NCBI GenBank assembly: GCA_009781395.1
Contig: WQYG01000007.1
Span: 1-37,426 of the forward strand
DNA: 37,426 bases
Direction of reading: 5' to 3'
Source: Candidatus Bathycorpusculum sp.
Lineage (GTDB): Archaea; Thermoproteota; Bathyarchaeia; Bathyarchaeales; Bathycorpusculaceae
Every line of letters begins with the position of its first letter. Position 1 is the first letter of the stretch. Shown piece by piece: positions 33,554 through 37,426 of this stretch. The position numbers and the translations under genes are program-made. Below the pieces are notes generated by a model. The model was not told the origin of the DNA and did not search any database. It worked only from the letters and a program-made list of their open reading frames with translations.

Positions 33554-33595
33554 TTATTCTTGCCTCTTTAAATCTAAACATAGATGATGACACGT

Positions 33596-33605
33596 TATTT
33601 AAATA
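33596..33605 (-). promoter_or_regulatory. TATA-like promoter of the ilv-leu operon
   Basis: TATTTAAATA, preceded on the minus strand by a T-rich stretch. Expected transcript start near 33573, about 20 nt before the leader ATG. The element is symmetric, so orientation is taken from the gene context. Confidence 0.45.
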
Positions 33606-33609
33606 AAAA

Positions 33610-34287
33610 CTTATCTGTAGAGTTAGAGTTTTTGGATTCTAAGAGGGTGTAATTCAGATTTTTATTTAAGAAAGTTTGAAACATAAGCTGGTTGTCTTTT
33701 TATTTGGGTAAGATTGTGTCAAATATTTAATTCTAAAGTAGAGTTCATCTTTTTTAGTAAACATGATCACTAATTTCTGCATGGGTGTAGCTCAATATTA
33801 TTACAAGTAAAGTTTTGATAGGCATTAAATTATTATGCGGTTGTGGAAAGTAAGTAAGCTTGAATTGGGGTTGTTTTAATTATTAGAGGTTGGAGGTTGT
33901 CTGTTTGGTAGAAAAAAAATTTGGTTTGTTTAAATGTTAACCTTTATGTTCAAGGTTTTTAAGTATGTAGAAAAATGGGGTAGAATGTTTCTAATTACAT
34001 AGTTTATATGTAAATAGTAAATAAATAAATGATAAATAACGTGACATGTGAGCATATAGGTGGTAGTTGTGTATAAATTTTAGACTGTTGGTAACAATGT
34101 TTGCACGTGTTTAATGCTTGGAGCATTTACAACATGTAGTAACACTGCAGCATCAGATTGACTGTGAAATTTGATGTGTTAAACACATGTAATATTTTGA
34201 AGTATCCATGCTGCAAATGAGGGTTAACATAATCGCTATTACGGCAGACATTTATTTGAGAGTTACAAGTATAGTTTGGGGAAATAA
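33610..34287. other. Long non-coding stretch upstream of SEC-C gene
   Basis: About 680 nt with no convincing ORF. It is A/T-rich, with T/G excess on the plus strand. It holds a TATA-like TTTATATG at 34002-34009, a short stem AATGCT-TGG-AGCATT (34113-34127), and a perfect 15-nt palindrome ATGTGTTAAACACAT (34174-34188). The TATA-like element is about 280 nt from the SEC-C gene, so either that mRNA has a long leader or another promoter is used. No tRNA or other RNA gene could be folded by eye. Confidence 0.5.
34174..34188. promoter_or_regulatory. Perfect palindrome, possible operator
   Basis: ATGTGTT-A-AACACAT, 7-bp arms around one base, about 100 nt upstream of the SEC-C gene start. A candidate dimeric regulator site; no partner can be named. 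Confidence 0.3.
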
Positions 34288-36063
34288 GTGGAAAAGAGCA
34301 ACAAGTATTCTAATGAAAAGTGTGCCCAGATTCTTGTAGATGTTGAAAAGTGGTCTCAGGACTGTAAAAAACAGTCAGGTTACAAAAGTCTTTCTAGGGA
34401 TGCTAAAAAAAATTTTTGTAATGTTACCGGTTTTTTTGCTGAAATGATGTATGGTTATCATCTTCAATCACCTGAACTGTGGACAGATGTTGCACTTCAC
34501 AACATATTGACAGAAGTTTATCCTTACAATTTAATGGCGCAAGCATCCTATTATGAAATTGTAGAACCTATCTTGACAGTATTTCTCAAACACTTACAAA
34601 ATAAAAAAATAGTTAACTCTGATAAAGCGCAAACTTTGCTTAATCAGTTAAAAATTGCTGCCCCTGAAATGCTGCGTCGTCTCAAAGATACAAACAATGA
34701 CTTAACCAAGCAGCAGTTGTTAAAGGCCATAGCTAATCATCCGGAAATAGATTTAAACAGCACAACAACAATAAAAGATCCGCAAAAATTCTCTGAATTA
34801 TTAAAAGAAGATACTGAATTTATTTCATTAGAAGAATTGGGGCTTAAAAAGCCAGGTCGCAATGATCCCTGTCCCTGTGGAAAAGGCGAAAAATACAAGA
34901 AATGTTGCATGTCTAAAAAAGTAAACCTCTACGAGACAGAAGAAGCAAACCCCTCCAGATCAAATTCACACGTTCAAAGTAACACTAAACCCACCCTTGA
35001 TCAATGGACTCAACTATATGAAGCAGCCAAAGCCATCAAAAATATTGAACCTTGGGACTTTATGATAGAAACTGATTTAATAACCATCATGCTCCCCGGA
35101 CGAAAAGAACCCATATACTGCTCAGTAATGGGCAGCACCGAAGAAGGCTGTGGCGTTAACATATACCCGGGCTATGAATCCATAACCGAGTTTTACCGTT
35201 TGCTTAAATCCTCCCCCGAAGACAAGTTTCTTCCCCTTATAGGGCTAGAGCAAACTTGTCTAACATGCTATTTTGGCGATAGAGATGAATTAACCTCTGA
35301 AGACCGTGAAATAATTAAATCTTTAAAACTACGTTTCCGCGGACAGGGCGAGTGGCCTTATTTTAGATCCATGGAACAAGGATATTTTCCATGGCAGCTT
35401 AACTCTGAACAAGCAGATCTGCTAATACAAGCATTACAAAATTTTGCCATGGCCTGCACCCACCTAGACAAACTGGAAGTAGATTTTGACAACAACGAAA
35501 CACTCCTAAGATACTATTCACCTGAAAGAAAATCCTGGTTAAACAGAGCAGTAAAAATGCCGCCAATTCCAGAGTTTGAACGACAATTAATTGTAACCAA
35601 TGAACAAATGCTATCAGACCTAAAAAAACAAAAACGCAACAACGATCAAAAACTTGAATTTGACATGGTACGCCTACCCATACCAATGCAAGACCCAGAA
35701 GAAGCCACAGAAGAAATACGCCCCCGCATCCCATACTTTATCATGCTAGTAGATAAAACAAACGAACAATTCCTTGATTACTGCCTAACAGACAGCGACA
35801 CACCTGAAGAGGACGTACTTGAAATGCTCATAGGCCAAATAGAAGAAGAAGGCAGACCCCTATCCATAAACGTCCGAGATGACCGCGCAAACAGCTACAT
35901 TAAAGACTTTTGCCAAAAAATAGGAGTAGAAACAATTGAAGGCAAAGGCACACCAACCATTGATAAACTATTTGAAACCATGCTAAAAGATCTACTCAAA
36001 GAAGCAGAAGAAGCAGCAAAAAAAGAAAAAGAAGAAGAGGACCAAAAGAGACAAACAGAATAA
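34288..36063 (+). CDS. SEC-C motif protein of unknown function
   Basis: 591 residues, no signal peptide or membrane helix. A SEC-C zinc-binding motif at about residues 190-207 (GRNDPCPCGKGEKYKKCC; C195, C197, C206, C207), the type found at the end of SecA and in many stand-alone proteins. Here it divides a helical N-terminal domain of about 185 residues from a long C-terminal region with WPYFRSMEQGYFPW and EFERQLIVTNEQ. The tail is a charged Lys/Glu coiled-coil-like segment. Start is GTG with GGGGAAA upstream. Function unknown. The first quarter has a more T/G-rich coding strand than the rest. Confidence 0.8.
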   Translation: MEKSNKYSNEKCAQILVDVEKWSQDCKKQSGYKSLSRDAKKNFCNVTGFFAEMMYGYHLQSPELWTDVALHNILTEVYPYNLMAQASYYEIVEPILTVFLKHLQNKKIVNSDKAQTLLNQLKIAAPEMLRRLKDTNNDLTKQQLLKAIANHPEIDLNSTTTIKDPQKFSELLKEDTEFISLEELGLKKPGRNDPCPCGKGEKYKKCCMSKKVNLYETEEANPSRSNSHVQSNTKPTLDQWTQLYEAAKAIKNIEPWDFMIETDLITIMLPGRKEPIYCSVMGSTEEGCGVNIYPGYESITEFYRLLKSSPEDKFLPLIGLEQTCLTCYFGDRDELTSEDREIIKSLKLRFRGQGEWPYFRSMEQGYFPWQLNSEQADLLIQALQNFAMACTHLDKLEVDFDNNETLLRYYSPERKSWLNRAVKMPPIPEFERQLIVTNEQMLSDLKKQKRNNDQKLEFDMVRLPIPMQDPEEATEEIRPRIPYFIMLVDKTNEQFLDYCLTDSDTPEEDVLEMLIGQIEEEGRPLSINVRDDRANSYIKDFCQKIGVETIEGKGTPTIDKLFETMLKDLLKEAEEAAKKEKEEEDQKRQTE

Positions 36064-36475
36064 CAGATAACCTGACAAAAAAACTTCCCACATTTTACCA
36101 TAGAAAGAGTAACTATCAAAACAACTGACAGATAATCAAACAAGCACAGTTCTCTTAAGGCTGGAGTGTTTTTTCACCTAAAACCAAAGAGTCAACGTAG
36201 AGGTGTTACTCTTAACAAACACAAAAGATTATGAAAACACCCTAAACCCACTCAATTAGTAAACGGAAACCTGTCACATTGTACATCTCAGACACAAATT
36301 TAGAATTTACGAAAAACACTAACCATTTTTTAAAACTGGTTATAGATTCTTCAAAGGTTTTCTTTATCTGTACAAAATTTTTCTAAGAAAAGGCAGCAAT
36401 AGTTGAAAAAATTCATGCTAAAAAAGAGAGGATGATTACTCATCCAACATTATGTACACATTGATTGCTGTGCTG
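36064..36475. other. Convergent intergenic region with inverted repeats
   Basis: 412 nt between two genes that end towards each other; no gene seen. TAACCA (36320-36325) and TGGTTA (36337-36342) form a 6-bp stem followed by T-rich sequence, a possible terminator. AAGAGTAAC (36105-36113) and GTTACTCTT (36205-36213) are a perfect 9-bp inverted repeat about 90 nt apart, of unknown meaning. Confidence 0.45.
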
Positions 36476-37426
36476 TTATACGATGTAGCAGGCGCGTATC
36501 TGAGTGTTGCCTTTAGTATCCACGTAGACATTATAAGAGCCAACAGTGTAGGTATTGGCGGCATTGTTGTTAATACTGAAAGTCTGCGAAATAACATTTG
36601 TTGTTCCATCAGAGAGCTTTTCTGTAATGGTGATTGTTAGATCATTCTTGTTGCCATTAAGTTGCTTAACAACCGCTGTAGGAGAGACACTAACAACCGT
36701 TACATCGGGCTTAACTTCTGGTTCATAGATGTACCCTTCCCAACCACAAACCGAGCATAAAACACGTAAGTGGTCACCCTCACGGTAAAGAACTGTAAAG
36801 TCATGTCCAAGAGCAGGCACATAATTAGAGTACCATTTGCCACCAGTTGGCACATGCCAAAGCTCAGTGTAACCCTCAAGAGTACAAGTCGGATCAACAA
36901 ACGTAGTCACCCACTCAACTGGAGGCACATACTGATTATTTGTAAGAGTTACAACAATAGTTTGCCCATTCGCCCTCACGGTAAGCACAATCTGCTGCCA
37001 ATCATTTGTCTTCACAGCATCAACATAAGAATACTCACCAGTATAACCAACACCAGACACCCAAGTCTTAGCACCTTCCAAAATTGCACCATCAAACTCT
37101 ACTGGATTTCCATCCATAGTAGCTACAACATTTTCCATAACAACAGGATAAGAGAGCCACACACGGAAAAAGCCACCCAAATCATACACATTAGCAAGGA
37201 GCACTGGAACATCATCACAATCACAAGGTGTACAATCCACACCATCACAGCAATCATCACCAGCTAAACAACCATTACACTCTTCACATTTAGAACACTT
37301 ACACTCAACAGGCACATCCACCGTATACCAGAAAGTAATCACATTCAAAGACTCATCCTCAACAAGAACCAAAGACTTCTCAACCGCGTCTACCGAATAA
37401 CCCTCAACATCAACAGCGACCTCTAC
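36476..37426 (-). CDS. Cys-rich extracellular adhesin-like protein, 5'-truncated by window edge
   Basis: The frame is open to the last base of the window, so only the C-terminal 316 residues are visible. The part nearest the edge (EGYSVDAVEKSLVLVEDESL, then NVITFWYTV) resembles MucBP/InlB-B-type repeats of gut bacterial adhesins. Then comes a Cys cluster with ten Cys in about 29 residues (starting CKCSKCEECNGC), a beta-rich domain, and a segment with TCTLEGY, PALGHDF and CSVCGWEG that recalls the 'TCTEAGY...CG...ALGHD' repeats of gut Firmicutes surface proteins. No C-terminal membrane anchor is visible, which is unusual. Acquisition from, or exchange with, gut bacteria is inference. Confidence 0.72.
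   Translation of the reverse strand, partial: VEVAVDVEGYSVDAVEKSLVLVEDESLNVITFWYTVDVPVECKCSKCEECNGCLAGDDCCDGVDCTPCDCDDVPVLLANVYDLGGFFRVWLSYPVVMENVVATMDGNPVEFDGAILEGAKTWVSGVGYTGEYSYVDAVKTNDWQQIVLTVRANGQTIVVTLTNNQYVPPVEWVTTFVDPTCTLEGYTELWHVPTGGKWYSNYVPALGHDFTVLYREGDHLRVLCSVCGWEGYIYEPEVKPDVTVVSVSPTAVVKQLNGNKNDLTITITEKLSDGTTNVISQTFSINNNAANTYTVGSYNVYVDTKGNTQIRACYIV

Noticed and set aside
33533-33581. Alternative 15-codon frame MFRFKEARINEELSPQ upstream of ilvB
   Set aside because: Its ATG lies at or before the expected transcript start, and it overlaps the better ribosome binding site of the Val-Leu-Ile-Leu ORF; no product-matching codons.
33784-33830. tRNA-like string GGGTGTAGCTCAAT in the long intergenic region
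   Set aside because: No matching D-stem partner, anticodon arm or T-arm follows; it cannot fold as a cloverleaf.
36770-37267. 165-codon + strand frame opposite the Cys-rich surface protein
   Set aside because: Shadow of the minus-strand gene; composition is Ile/His/Thr-rich with no domain pattern and no ribosome binding site.
1-37426. CRISPR arrays, insertion sequences, integrase or attachment sites
   Set aside because: No regularly spaced direct repeats, no transposase or integrase motifs, and no flanking duplications were seen on reading either strand.

Overview
The window looks like an AT-rich archaeal chromosome segment. Supporting signs are the LysW carrier-protein route for lysine/ornithine, the aspartate-semialdehyde-dependent entry to the shikimate pathway (ADH synthase plus 3-dehydroquinate synthase II), the GHMP-type shikimate kinase, an Lrp/AsnC regulator, archaeal-style TATA boxes and frequent GTG/TTG starts. 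Surface proteins with gut-bacterium-like adhesin motifs suggest a host- or gut-associated lineage. I would guess Bathyarchaeia-like, but that is inference; no 16S or other marker is present.

Layout. 1-2263 (+): three tandem paralogous secreted, C-terminally anchored surface proteins, the first cut by the window edge. 2360-6739 (-): a very large RecB-like nuclease/SF1 helicase fusion. 6867-8172: a hypothetical protein (+) and a DUF996-type membrane protein with a zinc ribbon (-). 8278-13954 (-): lysW-lysX-lysY-lysZ-lysJ-lysK, with a divergent Lrp-family regulator (14209-14619, +). 14803-25119 (+): a leader ORF, aspartate kinase, ADH synthase, DHQ synthase II, aroD, aroE, archaeal shikimate kinase, aroA, aroC, chorismate mutase, a class I aminotransferase and prephenate dehydrogenase, so nearly the whole route from aspartate to chorismate and towards Phe/Tyr. 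A zinc-ribbon protein and a convergent terminator follow. 25881-33553 (-): a leader ORF, ilvB, ilvH, a second leader ORF, leuC, leuD, leuB, leuA and pheA. 34288-36063 (+): a SEC-C motif protein. 36476-end (-): a Cys-rich surface protein cut by the window edge.

Main discovery. Three short ORFs that are too small for ordinary gene calling precede biosynthetic genes, and their codons match the product of the genes that follow. (1) 14803-14883 (+), 26 codons, has eight aromatic residues among its last eleven, including the run FYYWFY, and lies upstream of the aspartate kinase/shikimate/Tyr operon. (2) 33503-33553 (-), MRNCHLNSWDRRVLIL, ends in Val-Leu-Ile-Leu and lies upstream of ilvBH. (3) 31108-31155 (-), MERLNTLPLSNLNHP, is Leu-rich and lies between ilvH and leuC. 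In all three an inverted repeat begins at the stop codon of the short ORF. The first two sit about 40 bp downstream of a TATA-like box. This is the layout of ribosome-mediated attenuation as in bacterial trpL, pheL, ilvL and leuL, but in an archaeal context. No clear U-tract follows the hairpins, so the output may not be a bacterial intrinsic terminator. A weaker fourth candidate, ending Lys-Lys-stop within a hairpin in front of lysW, may belong to the same scheme.

Other points of note: a LysX-like ligase with an extra segment of about 80 residues; a LeuD specificity loop reading YLII instead of YLRT; and abrupt flips of G+T versus A+C content inside one gene and inside one operon.
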